Positions 8,401-15,989 of a DNA stretch of 18,218 nt are shown piece by piece; position 1 is the stretch's first letter; each line of letters opens with the position of its first letter. The notes under the pieces were generated by a model. That model saw only the letters and a list, made by a program, of their open reading frames with translations. It ran no database searches and was not told where the DNA came from. The position numbers and the translations under genes were made by a program. The DNA is from an uncultured Duganella sp. (GTDB lineage: Bacteria > Pseudomonadota > Gammaproteobacteria > Burkholderiales > Burkholderiaceae), in assembly GCA_946482635.1 (NCBI GenBank), contig CAMLSG010000102.1, forward strand, positions 1 through 18,218, read 5' to 3'.

Positions 8401-8722
8401 GGCAGCGCATAATGCGCAGGAAGCGTTTTCAATGCTTGCCACCCACGAAGTGCAGGTGGTGGTCAGCGACCAGCGCATGCCCGACATGAACGGCACCGAG
8501 TTCCTGAGCCGGGTGCGCAAGCTGTATCCGGGCACGGTGCGCATCATCCTGTCCGGCTATGCCGAACTGGAATCGGTGCTGGGCGCCATCAACCGAGGCG
8601 AGATCTACCGCTTCTACACCAAGCCCTGGGACGACCAGGCGCTGCGCGACAATATCCGCGAGGCCTTCCGCTACCATGCGCTGATGCATGGCGGCGACGG
8701 CCACGCACCGACCGGAACCTAA
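5471..8722 (+). CDS. PAS4-GGDEF-EAL-REC c-di-GMP signalling protein (dual diguanylate cyclase/phosphodiesterase)
   Basis: The 1083-aa product has no membrane segment. Four PAS-like domains span about residues 15-115, 134-250, 261-375 and 383-500. The GGDEF domain (about 505-670) has an intact GGDEF signature at 589-593, and an RDTD inhibitory site at 580-583, exactly five residues upstream. The EAL domain (about 680-935) has EAL at 717-719, NVSARQF, ELTES, the DDFGTGYSS loop with D838/D839, and YLKID, so phosphodiesterase activity is expected. A receiver domain closes the protein (952-1070) with D956/D957, phosphoacceptor D1000 (SDQRMPDMNG), S1028 and K1051; it resembles receivers of the RpfG/HupR kind. 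The receiver at the extreme C-terminus after EAL is an unusual order. Both catalytic domains look active, so net output must be set by the PAS and receiver inputs. No histidine kinase lies in the window. The Shine-Dalgarno is weak. Confidence 0.95.
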   Translation: MDRASLASPGRTRLDAFAAVYEHSPNLAFMMDADGTLLAANAHARRLADELGAREKAFDLFRSWAAAELRDDAIPEAKLRGVWRGELALCEKDGDGAPVTLALEYYAGHGDQPECFRCLVTPLPEADSYGSRLRFKRLFDHHPHPMWVYDVSSLRFLVVNRAAVAIYGYSEEEFLGMTIEDIRPDHELERLQVDLETSPQGAAQQSGAWTHRCKDGRLIQVEISSHPLLMAGHKARFVFAHDVTRRLRVEKALHESQEMTQLVVDHIPHQIFWKDLDLRYRGCNDVFLRAAGLTSQQEVVGKSDFDFPWSHNAERIRADDAMIIRSGMPQLNREDHLLFADGSVHWFLINKLPLHDQAGKTIGLLGTIEDVSERKQVELMLQLHNRALESSVNAIAITAIHDGSDTINYANRALAELTGHAAGELAGRSLEELLASDDDAAARTALHEAVQGQSDVQLMLRGRHRDGRNWWAQLHVAPVGGSEGRHTHRVCVLTDMTSTMDYQAQLEHQASHDALTGLPNRNLCGDRLAQAISYAQRYGHTVWVAFLDLDNFKLVNDNLGHEAGDELLRTVAARLRGCVRDTDTVARMGGDEFVLVLLDGHDATPSQTMLRKILDSISAPVQLAGREHTVSCSMGVSLYPADSGEPQLLMRYADIAMYRAKESGRNQVQFYEPAMRARIVERAAIENELRGALARNEMFLVYQPKMNVATGEISGVEALLRWRHPTMGLIPPVRFIGVAEETGLIVAIGRWVIRTACAQNKAWQEAGLPPLRVAVNVSARQFRDKALADEVVDALRSTGLLAQYLELELTESMMMQNADEAVVTVQRLKKVGVGISIDDFGTGYSSLAYLKLFPIDYLKIDQSFVRDMLGDPTVAAIVRSVISLGHSLDFRIIAEGVETEGQLAYLQRYNCDEAQGYHLSKPILPEEFATLLQQEQSRQPALRPTDERKGTLLLLDDEPNVLSSLMRLLRRDGYQILAAHNAQEAFSMLATHEVQVVVSDQRMPDMNGTEFLSRVRKLYPGTVRIILSGYAELESVLGAINRGEIYRFYTKPWDDQALRDNIREAFRYHALMHGGDGHAPTGT

Positions 8723-9102
8723 GTACCCGACAAGGCAGCGAAGGCGTCCAGCAGGGCGCGGGCGCGGAACGGCTTCAGTACGATGCGGTTGATGCCGCGT
8801 TCGCGCAGGGCGGCCAGCAACGTGTCGTCGCAGCGCGATGCCAGCACGGCCAGCGGAATGCGCGGGCGGCTGGCGCTATGGCCCTGGCGTACCAGGTCGA
8901 GCAGGGACAAATCGAAGGCATCGCCGGCATCGATGGAAATCAGGGCGCCATGGAACGGGCGCTGGGCCAGGATCTGGCGCGCTGCGGCCGTGCTGGAGGC
9001 TTCCTGCACTTCGGCCAGGCCCATGGAGCGCGCCGTCAGGGCGGCGGTGCGGCGCAGGATGTTCTCGGGCTCCACCAGCAGCATTTGCTTGAGTTCAGGC
9101 AT
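8719..9102 (-). CDS. Stand-alone response regulator receiver protein, partly degenerate
   Basis: This 127-aa product is a single receiver domain with no output domain. MLLVEPENIL replaces the usual acidic pair with Glu11-Pro-Glu13. Asp58 (ISID) sits at the phosphoacceptor position, Ser89 (VLAS) at the switch Thr/Ser, and Lys110 (IVLKPF) is the conserved lysine followed by a cis-proline. Phosphorylation is possible, but Mg2+ binding may be weakened. The start ATG at 9102 lies inside the end of the upstream GAF gene (8-bp overlap), so the two are co-translated. An upstream in-frame extension to 9216 was dropped because those residues are only the GAF gene read in another frame. The stop TAG (8719-8721) overlaps the stop TAA of the PAS/GGDEF/EAL/REC gene. 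CheY/DivK-like adaptor use is inferred. Confidence 0.8.
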   Translation of the reverse strand: MPELKQMLLVEPENILRRTAALTARSMGLAEVQEASSTAAARQILAQRPFHGALISIDAGDAFDLSLLDLVRQGHSASRPRIPLAVLASRCDDTLLAALRERGINRIVLKPFRARALLDAFAALSGT

Positions 9103-9616
9103 GGCTGGCCTCCAGCTCCTGCACTGCCAGGCTGCGCAAGGTCGACAGGATGGCCAGCGCGATCGGATCGAGCTGGCGCGGCCGCGTGTCGATGATGCAC
9201 AGGGTACCCAGGGCATAGCCGTTGGCCAGGATCAGCGGCGCGCCGGCGTAGAAGCGGATGTTCGGCGGCCCCGTCACCAGCGGGTTGTCGGCGAAGCGCG
9301 GGTCGAGCAGGGCGTCTTCCACCACCATGATTTCGGCGCGCATGATGGCATGGCCGCAAAAGGAAATGTCGCGTCCCGTTTCGCAGGTTTCCCCCAGGCC
9401 GATGGCCGCCTTGAACCACTGGCGGTCGGTATCGAGCAGCGAGATGAGGGCGATGGGAACGTCAAATTCCTCGGCCGCGAAAGCCACAATTTTATCGAAG
9501 CGCTCCTCGGGTGGGGTATCGAGCAGCAGCAGGGCATACAAAGCCGCCAGGCGCTCGGCTTCGTTCGAAGGTGTAGGCGCAGGGATCATGGGAGACACTC
9601 TAGCACGGTTAAACAT
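9095..9616 (-). CDS. Stand-alone GAF domain sensor protein
   Basis: The 173-aa product is one GAF domain with the arrangement common in front of GGDEF or kinase modules: an NEAERLAALYALLLLDTPPEER linker helix, the VPIALISLLDTDRQWFKA segment, ISFCGHAI and FYAGAPLI, then GYALGTLCIID. It has no effector domain. GAF domains bind small ligands or sense redox state; the Cys in CGHAI is typical of this subgroup, but the ligand is unknown. Two starts are possible. ATG 9616 has a GAGGA Shine-Dalgarno that lies rather close. The in-frame ATG nine codons later (about 9589) begins MIPAPTPSNEAERL, the usual N-terminus of such proteins. The gene overlaps the downstream receiver gene by 8 bp, suggesting sensor and receiver are made together. 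Confidence 0.86.
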   Translation of the reverse strand: MFNRARVSPMIPAPTPSNEAERLAALYALLLLDTPPEERFDKIVAFAAEEFDVPIALISLLDTDRQWFKAAIGLGETCETGRDISFCGHAIMRAEIMVVEDALLDPRFADNPLVTGPPNIRFYAGAPLILANGYALGTLCIIDTRPRQLDPIALAILSTLRSLAVQELEASHA

Positions 9617-9670
9617 TTTCCTCGCCCTTCCATTTGGATTTCTGGCAAGATTTAAGGCAACAGAATAACA

Positions 9671-12059
9671 ATGGGGTTGTCGATGGCGAAGTTATGGCTG
9701 AAACGTCTTGCCCTGACCTTGCTGCTGCTGGTGCTGGTGGCGGTAATGGGCCTCTGGTTCTTCTTGCGCGGCAGCCTGGCACAGATCGATGGCCGGCGCA
9801 CTGTCGCTGGACTATCCGGCAACGTGACGGTGACCCGGGACGACAAGGGCGTTCCTTCCATTTCCGGCGGCGACCGGAATGACGTGGCGTATGCCACCGG
9901 CTTTGTGCATGCACAGGACCGCTTTTTCCAGATGGACCTGCTGCGCCGCATGCCTGCCGGCGAACTGTCCGAACTGTTTGGCGAGAAGGCGCTGGAGACC
10001 GACCGGATCAACCGCCTGCACCGTTTCCGGGCTCGCGCTTCGCAGGCGATCGAAGCGATGCCTGCGGCCGACCGCCAGTTGCTGGAGCGCTATACCGCGG
10101 GCGTCAACGACGGCCTGAACGCGCTGGGCAACCGTCCCTTTGAATACGGACTGGTCGGCGTCGGGCCCCGCGCGTGGGCGCTGGAGGATTCCTTCCTGGT
10201 GGCCTGGGCGATGTATATCGACCTGCAAGTGACGGGCATCGGCCGTGAGTTCGCGCGCGGCTGGCTGAAGGAGCACGCCAGCACAGAACAACTGGCCTTC
10301 CTGCTGCCCGCCAGCACGCAATGGGATGCACCGCTCGATGCCGCCAGCCCGCCGCCGCCGGATGCACCGATCCCGGCCCGCGCGCCGGACTGGTGGGGCA
10401 AGGGTGTGGCCAAGGAGCCTGCCACACTGGCCGCCGCTGCATTCGTCGATGGCGTCGGCAGCAACAACTGGGCGGTGTCCGGCAAGCGCAGCGCCAATGG
10501 CGGCGCTATCGTGTCCGACGACATGCACCTGGGGATCAAGCTGGCCAACACCTGGTACCGCCTGTTGCTGCATGTGCCAGGCCAGCACGGCAGCACGCGC
10601 CGCATCGTTGGCGTCAGCATTCCCGGCGTGCCGGCCGTGGTGGCGGGGAGCAATGGCAACGTGGCCTGGGGCTTCACCAACAGCTATGGCGATTATGTCG
10701 ACCTCGTGGAAGTGGGATCGGCCAAGGACCGCCCGGGCCAGGCCAAGCTGCCGGGTGGCTGGGAAACGCCGATGGAGTATGCCGAGACCATCCTGGTCAA
10801 GGGGCAGCCGGCCGTCACCCTCAAGGTGCGCGAAACTTCGCTGGGTCCCATCATGCAGAGCGGTGGCCGCGAGTATGCGGTGCACTGGGTGGCGCACGAC
10901 GTGAAAGCCGTCAACCTGGCAATCCGGCATATGGAGGAAGTGGACAACGTGGCCGAAGCGCTGGCGCTGGCGCCGAAAGTCGGCATGCCGGCGCAGAACC
11001 TGGTGGTAGGCGACAGCGACGGCAATATCGGCTGGACCATCGTCGGCCCGCTGCCGCAGCGGCCTGCCACGCCAGTCGATGCCAGCTACCCAATGTCCGC
11101 CAACGGCAGCACACGCGGCTGGCAAGGCTTGCTGCCGGCGGCGGCTTATCCTTCGGTGCGCAATCCGCCCGGCGGCCAGCTTGTGACGGCGAACAGCCGC
11201 CAGTTGCTGGGCGCCGACTCGGTCAAGCTGGGCGACGGCGGCTTCGACATGGGCGCGCGCGCCAAACAGGCAGGCGACGCACTGGCAGCCCTGGGCGACA
11301 AGACCGACGAGAAAGGCGTGTACAGCGTGATGCTGGATGACCGCGCGCTGTTTATCTCCCAATGGCGCGACCGCGCCATGGCCGTGCTGGACGCGGAAGC
11401 GGTGAAGGGCAAGCCGCAGCGCGCGGAACTGGCGCGCCTGTTGAAGGACAACTGGAATGGCCACGCCAGCGTCGATTCGGTGGCGTACCGCGCCAGCCGC
11501 GCCTTCATGTGGTCGCTGTATGAATTGCTGTACGGCGGTGCCAATATCGAGCTGGCCAAATTGAACAAGGATGCCAATATGCGCGCAGCCTCCAGCCGCT
11601 GGCCGGTGGTGCTGGGCCGGCTGCTGGATGAACAGCCCGGCGGCTGGCTGCCGCAAGGCTACGCCGACTGGAAGGCCGTGCAGCTGGCTGCGCTGGATCG
11701 CGCCATCGGACACCTGACTGAGGGCGGCAAGCCGCTGGCCTCCGCCACCTGGGGCGTACGCAATACGGCGACGATCGCGCACCCGATTGCCGGTGCGGTG
11801 CCGATGTTGAAGAAATGGCTTAGCGTGCCCCCGGACCAACTGCCGGGCGACAGCAATATGCCGCGCGTGGCCGGTCCCGCGTTCGGCCAGTCCGAGCGCA
11901 TGACCGTCTCGCCGGGCCACGAGGAGCAGGGCCTGTTCAATATGCCGGGCGGCCAGAGCGGCCACCCCTTGTCGCCGTTCTTCCTGGCGGGGCACGCCGA
12001 CTGGGTGGCGGGCAAGCCCACGCCGTTGCTGCCCGGCCCAGCGGCCCACACGTTGACGT

Positions 12060-12070
<11 letters not shown>
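9671..12070 (+). CDS. Penicillin acylase family protein (Ntn hydrolase)
   Basis: The 799-aa product starts with an N-terminal membrane anchor or signal (about residues 9-32, LALTLLLLVLVAVMGLWFF). The alpha part carries the family pattern ATGFVHAQDRFFQMDLLRR (about 76-95). The autocatalytic cleavage site and new N-terminal nucleophile are in GVGSNNWAVSG, with Ser264, followed by a SDDMHLG segment and VAGSNGNVAWGFTNSYGDYVDL. PAQNLVVGDSDGNIGW contains Asn443, the likely oxyanion-hole residue. The length fits the family. Members cleave amide bonds of beta-lactams, acyl-homoserine lactones or other N-acyl compounds in the periplasm; substrate cannot be told from sequence. ATG 9671 and in-frame ATG 9683 are both plausible, neither with a strong Shine-Dalgarno. 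The 3' end overlaps the dienelactone hydrolase gene by 11 bp tail to tail. Confidence 0.93.
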
Positions 12071-12923
<853 letters not shown>

Positions 12924-13014
12924 CGCGGCAGTCTCCAGGTGAATTAGCGCTGTCAAGTCTACTCCGACCGGTGCATAATGACATTTCGACTCCAAGCCGG
13001 AACCAGCTATTGAT

Positions 13015-13018
13015 GAGG
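13015..13018 (+). promoter_or_regulatory. Ribosome binding site that decides the GAF-GGDEF start
   Basis: GAGG lies 6 bases before ATG 13025 (9 before ATG 13028) and inside the alternative ATG at 13013, so 13025 or 13028 is the better start. Confidence 0.6.
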
Positions 13019-13024
13019 CAAGCA

Positions 13025-13954
13025 ATGATGAACGATTTTGCGGCCGCTTCCAAGGCCACCATGCAATTCCTTCGGCAGCGCCTGGGCTTCAAATTGTGGA
13101 TGGTCACCCGTACTGACGGGAAAGACTGGATCGTGTTATTTGCCGACGACCATGGCTATGGCGTCAAGGCAGGCCAGGTTTACAGCTGGGCGGAAACCCT
13201 GTGCTCCCGCATGGTTGAAGGCCAGGGCCCACACATCGCTCCCGACGTGGCGAGCGAACCGGCCTATGCCAAATCCCCAATTACCGAAAAGATCACCGTG
13301 GGCGCCTATGTAGGTGTGCCGCTGCGGCGTGCCGACGGCACCCTGTTCGGCACCCTGTGCGCCATCGACCCCGAGCCGCAACCGGAGCGCATCCGCGAAG
13401 ACAAAGATATGGTGGTGCTGATGGGCGAGCTGCTGGGCGGCTTGCTGGAAGCCGAGCTGGCCAATGCCGAGAACGTGCGCAAGGCTGAGCGCATGGATGT
13501 CGACATCACGCGCGACGAATTGACCGGCCTGTACAACCGACGCGGCTGGGACATGCTGATGGTGCGCGAGGAAGAACGCTGCCGCCGCTATGGTCACCCA
13601 GCCTGCGTGGTCTCAATCGATTTGGACGACCTTAAGTTTTATAACGATACCCAGGGCTACGCTTCCGGCGATGCGCTGTTGATTCGTTGTAGCAAGGCAC
13701 TGAAAGAAGTTACGCGTGGCTCCGACGTTGTGGCACGCATGGGCGGCGATGAGTTCGCGATGCTGATGGTTGAATGCGACTACTTCGATGCACAAGCCAT
13801 GCTGCTGCGGGTGCAGGAAACGCTGGCCGGCTACGACGTCAGGGCTTCGATCGGCATGGCCATGCGCAAACCCGGCATCGACCTGGAGGAAGCCCTCGCG
13901 ATAGCAGATGCCGAGATGTACCGTGCAAAGCGGTCGCGCAAAGTCCTGAATTGA
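13025..13954 (+). CDS. GAF-GGDEF diguanylate cyclase
   Basis: The 309-aa soluble protein has a GAF domain (about residues 8-150; LGFKLWMVTRTDG, then VGAYVGVPLRRADGTLFGTLCAID) and a GGDEF domain (about 158-305). DELTGLYNRRGW marks the domain start. ARMGGDEFAML holds the canonical signature at residues 240-244, and RGSD at 231-234 is a complete inhibitory site spaced five residues upstream. Active, product-inhibited synthesis of c-di-GMP from GTP is expected, controlled by the ligand of the GAF domain, which is unknown. No EAL or membrane segment is present. The GAF domain is of the same broad class as the stand-alone GAF protein at 9095-9616. The gene diverges from the dienelactone hydrolase gene; the roughly 100-bp gap has CATAAT at 12974-12979 as a weak -10 candidate. 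Confidence 0.94.
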   Translation: MMNDFAAASKATMQFLRQRLGFKLWMVTRTDGKDWIVLFADDHGYGVKAGQVYSWAETLCSRMVEGQGPHIAPDVASEPAYAKSPITEKITVGAYVGVPLRRADGTLFGTLCAIDPEPQPERIREDKDMVVLMGELLGGLLEAELANAENVRKAERMDVDITRDELTGLYNRRGWDMLMVREEERCRRYGHPACVVSIDLDDLKFYNDTQGYASGDALLIRCSKALKEVTRGSDVVARMGGDEFAMLMVECDYFDAQAMLLRVQETLAGYDVRASIGMAMRKPGIDLEEALAIADAEMYRAKRSRKVLN

Positions 13955-14188
13955 TCGCCGCAGTAACAAACGGCAGTCCGACTACGGGCACCGAGCGAAG
14001 ACACGAATCTGCTTAAGATCTGTTGTCCCTCCAGCAGAAGCTAGGGACGATTTTCCATTGAATTGACGATCTCCAATCGGCTGGCAATGCCGTTGCCGCC
14101 GAAAGTCGATCAAACCATTGCGGAATATTCACTTTCGCAAGCCACTTGGCTGAGCTATTTCGAATTTGTGCATTTGCATTTCGGCAAG
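13955..14188. other. Intergenic stretch at the left edge of the decayed island
   Basis: These 234 bp follow the diguanylate cyclase stop. Base composition turns less GC-rich here. I see no Shine-Dalgarno-led gene, no RNA gene and no strong terminator hairpin. A 69-codon frame on the minus strand (14013-14222) has no recognisable domain and no ribosome binding site. The stretch may be remnant or spacer DNA. Confidence 0.5.
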
Positions 14189-14534
14189 ATGATAAACTGC
14201 ATTCTTTTGATGCTTGCGGCACTGAAGGTGTCGACCTTTGCCTTCGCTGTCACGGCAGGGTCAAAAGCGCTAAAAGTGTCCGAGAATACTTCTGCCTTCC
14301 AACCTAATGAAGGGATGGTGCCCGATGCGGCGACAGCCATTTCGATTGCGGTTGCGGTCTGGAATCCCATATATGGGGAGAAAAAAATTCCGTCGGAAAT
14401 GCCATATAACGCTACGCTGAAAAGCGGTTTATGGACTGTTACCGGGAGTGTGCCAGGTGGCTGGGTGGTGGTGTAGCCACTGCAGCAATATCAACAAAGA
14501 CTGGCGCATCATCGAGGTCTATCACACTAAATGA
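14189..14534 (+). pseudogene. NTF2-fold immunity protein, frameshifted near its C-terminus
   Basis: From ATG 14189 the frame gives a short hydrophobic leader (MINCILLMLAALKVSTFAFA, likely a signal peptide) and then VPDAATAISIAVAVWNPIYG, followed by LKSGLWTVTGSVPGGW. This is the pattern of NTF2-fold immunity proteins (PF15631 type, linked to polymorphic and Rhs toxins). The frame then stops early at TAG 14474-14476. In another frame the expected family C-terminus follows directly (NINKDWRIIEVYHTK) and ends at TGA 14532-14534. The break lies in the GGT repeat at about 14456-14473, so a repeat-length change is the simplest cause. The restored stop overlaps an ATG at 14531. No Shine-Dalgarno of note precedes 14189. 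No cognate toxin is visible. Family call is from pattern memory. Confidence 0.72.
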
Positions 14535-14569
14535 CGCGAACGGCCAACAGCTGCCGCGGGAATTGGAAT

Positions 14570-14941
14570 ATGAAGATTAAGTTTGTCGCGATCGGGATCA
14601 CACTGATAGCAGTGCACGATTCGTACGCACTAAGCCGGTGCCCGCTTAATGAAAAAGATTGTGGGACCAATCCGTTCGCAGCTCTGGTCGTAGGCTTTTC
14701 GCAGGTATGCACTGAACGACAGCCACAAAATGCAAAATACTATGAGAAGGCAGTAGCGGCCTTCTTTAAGGGACATTCGGGAGAGTATGAGCGGTTGGGT
14801 CAGAAACCGGAGTTTCAAAAGGTACTTCAAGAGTTCAGAAAGATCGCGGGATCAATGTCTGATGCTGAACTTGACAAGGAGTGTACGACGCTTCTTTCCA
14901 AAGGCATGGATAGCACAGCTCCGGATGAGCTGAAGTACTAA
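14570..14941 (+). CDS. Small exported hypothetical protein with four cysteines
   Basis: I do not recognise this 123-aa protein. The chosen ATG (14570) begins a Sec signal peptide (MKIKFVAIGITLIAVHDSYA, cleavage likely before LSRC). The mature part of about 100 residues has four cysteines (SRC, KDC, QVC, KEC), which could form two disulfides in the periplasm, and is otherwise helical and charged. A longer frame from 14531 is possible, but its first 13 residues do not look like a leader. Weak Shine-Dalgarno-like GGGAATTGG lies just upstream. The gene sits between the frameshifted immunity gene and two other broken genes and shares their lower GC content, so it is probably part of the same accessory block. 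A periplasmic immunity role is only a guess from position. Confidence 0.6.
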   Translation: MKIKFVAIGITLIAVHDSYALSRCPLNEKDCGTNPFAALVVGFSQVCTERQPQNAKYYEKAVAAFFKGHSGEYERLGQKPEFQKVLQEFRKIAGSMSDAELDKECTTLLSKGMDSTAPDELKY

Positions 14942-14983
14942 ATTACCGGGTTCGGCCAAGAGCAACTGCCAGACGCATTACGT

Positions 14984-14988
14984 GGAGG
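14984..14988 (+). promoter_or_regulatory. Surviving ribosome binding site of a dead gene
   Basis: GGAGG stands 5 bases before ATG 14994, an ideal Shine-Dalgarno in front of a reading frame that stops after 15 codons. It supports 14994 as the original start of the remnant. Confidence 0.6.
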
Positions 14989-14993
14989 ATTTT

Positions 14994-15178
14994 ATGGCCG
15001 ATTTCGGCCCGTTCGCAAGGGTGTACGTTGAGAATGAATGATACGACGGGCCACGGGCGGGAATTGCGGATATCGACGGCGTCCCCATCGATACCAGTCT
15101 CTCTTTGACGAAAGTGACGAGCAGTATCTTTCGCTCTTGCGCTGTCATGCAATACATAAAGACTTTAAGATCGCTTAA
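14994..15178 (+). pseudogene. Remnant of a WYDGPR-type conserved hypothetical protein
   Basis: After a good Shine-Dalgarno the frame reads MADFGPFARVYVENE and stops at TGA (15039-15041). Without a break the same frame continues YDGPRAGIADIDGVP. After a 1-base shift at the CCCC run (15083-15086) it continues HRYQSLFDESDEQYL and ends at TAA 15176-15178. Together this matches, from memory, a widespread family of hypothetical proteins with the pattern WYDGPR, then GIAD, G-PH-Y, then S-FDE; the TGA falls where the Trp of WYDGP belongs. So the gene has a TGG-to-TGA nonsense change, a 1-nt deletion and a truncated 3' end, which runs into the DUF4019 gene (ATG 15147). Function of the family is unknown to me. 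Confidence 0.65.
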
Positions 15179-15989
15179 GTATGCGAATTGCAAAATCGCC
15201 TTGATATTGTTGGCCACAATCGTGCCGCAGGCCGTTCTCGCGGAGATAAGCGAAAGTCACGCGGCTGAGCCATCAGAGATCAATGTCCAGCTACCGAGCG
15301 ACAACGGGTTTCAGTTGTTCCTAAAGAGCTATCGCAGCAGTACTGTACCGGCTGGGCAAGAGGAGCTGATGGCCAAGGCCGCCGAATTGTGTGCATCCCG
15401 ACGCGCATCCTTCGGCAAATACGCGTTCGAACTGACAGAGACCGTCGCCGGACGCAAAGCTAAGCCCATCGTGCTGATGCTGCGGCAGGATGTTGTATGC
15501 GGTGTCGTTCCATCGGAGGGGGCGTCGCGTGCTCAAACCCTTCCAGCACCGCGAACGGTAACGCCAGATCAGGTCCATCGGATCGAGCAGCAGACGCGCC
15601 TGTATTTCGAGGCGATGGATCAGGGCCGTTACACCGGAGCGTACGACCTGATGGCGGGGAGCTTGAAACAGAGCATATCTTTCGAGACATGAAAGGAGAA
15701 AGCGACGGCATTCAACATCAAGGCAGGCGCTGTCGAGCTGCGCATGATTTCCAAAATCACGTGGTATCGCAATCCTCCCCAAGTTGAGCCGGACTTATAC
15801 GCGGCTGTGGACTTCACCAGCAAGTTTGCTGAAATCGACCTCCATTGCGGATTCTTGGCGTGGCGCGAACAGCTTGATGGTACGTTCGTGCTGGTTCGCG
15901 AGGAAGAAAACTATTTGGATAAGCAAACCCAGGAAAAGCTCAAGCCAGGTGATCTTGAGAAGATCCGGCGTCAGTTCAAGTGCAGGTAG
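15147..15989 (+). pseudogene. DUF4019 domain exported protein, interrupted by an in-frame UGA
   Basis: ATG 15147 begins a signal peptide (hydrophobic IALILLATIVPQAVLA, cleavage near residue 32). The frame runs 181 codons to TGA at 15690-15692. The same frame then stays open for another 98 codons to TAG 15989. The second half is the core of DUF4019: RLYFEAMDQGRYTGAYDLM before the stop; then a KITWYRNPPQ segment, LYAAVDFTSKFAEIDLHCG and REEENYLDKQTQEKL after it. Family members have Trp where the TGA lies (F-E-x-W), so a TGG-to-TGA change is the only lesion. The read-through product would be 280 aa, a normal length. DUF4019 has no assigned function; many members are exported. An AAGGAG just after the stop and ATG 15744 could allow reinitiation of the C-terminal part. 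Confidence 0.8.

Noticed and set aside
6767..8410. 547-codon minus-strand frame opposite the GGDEF-EAL region
   Set aside because: Composition artefact (His/Gln/Ala/Val-rich); the plus strand has intact GGDEF and EAL motifs.
12951..12956. TTGACA on the minus strand as -35 of the dienelactone hydrolase gene
   Set aside because: No acceptable -10 lies at 16-18 bp; the only TAAT-like bases are 4 bp away.
14013..14222. 69-codon minus-strand frame, considered as a transposase remnant
   Set aside because: No conserved transposase motif, no inverted repeats and no ribosome site could be shown.
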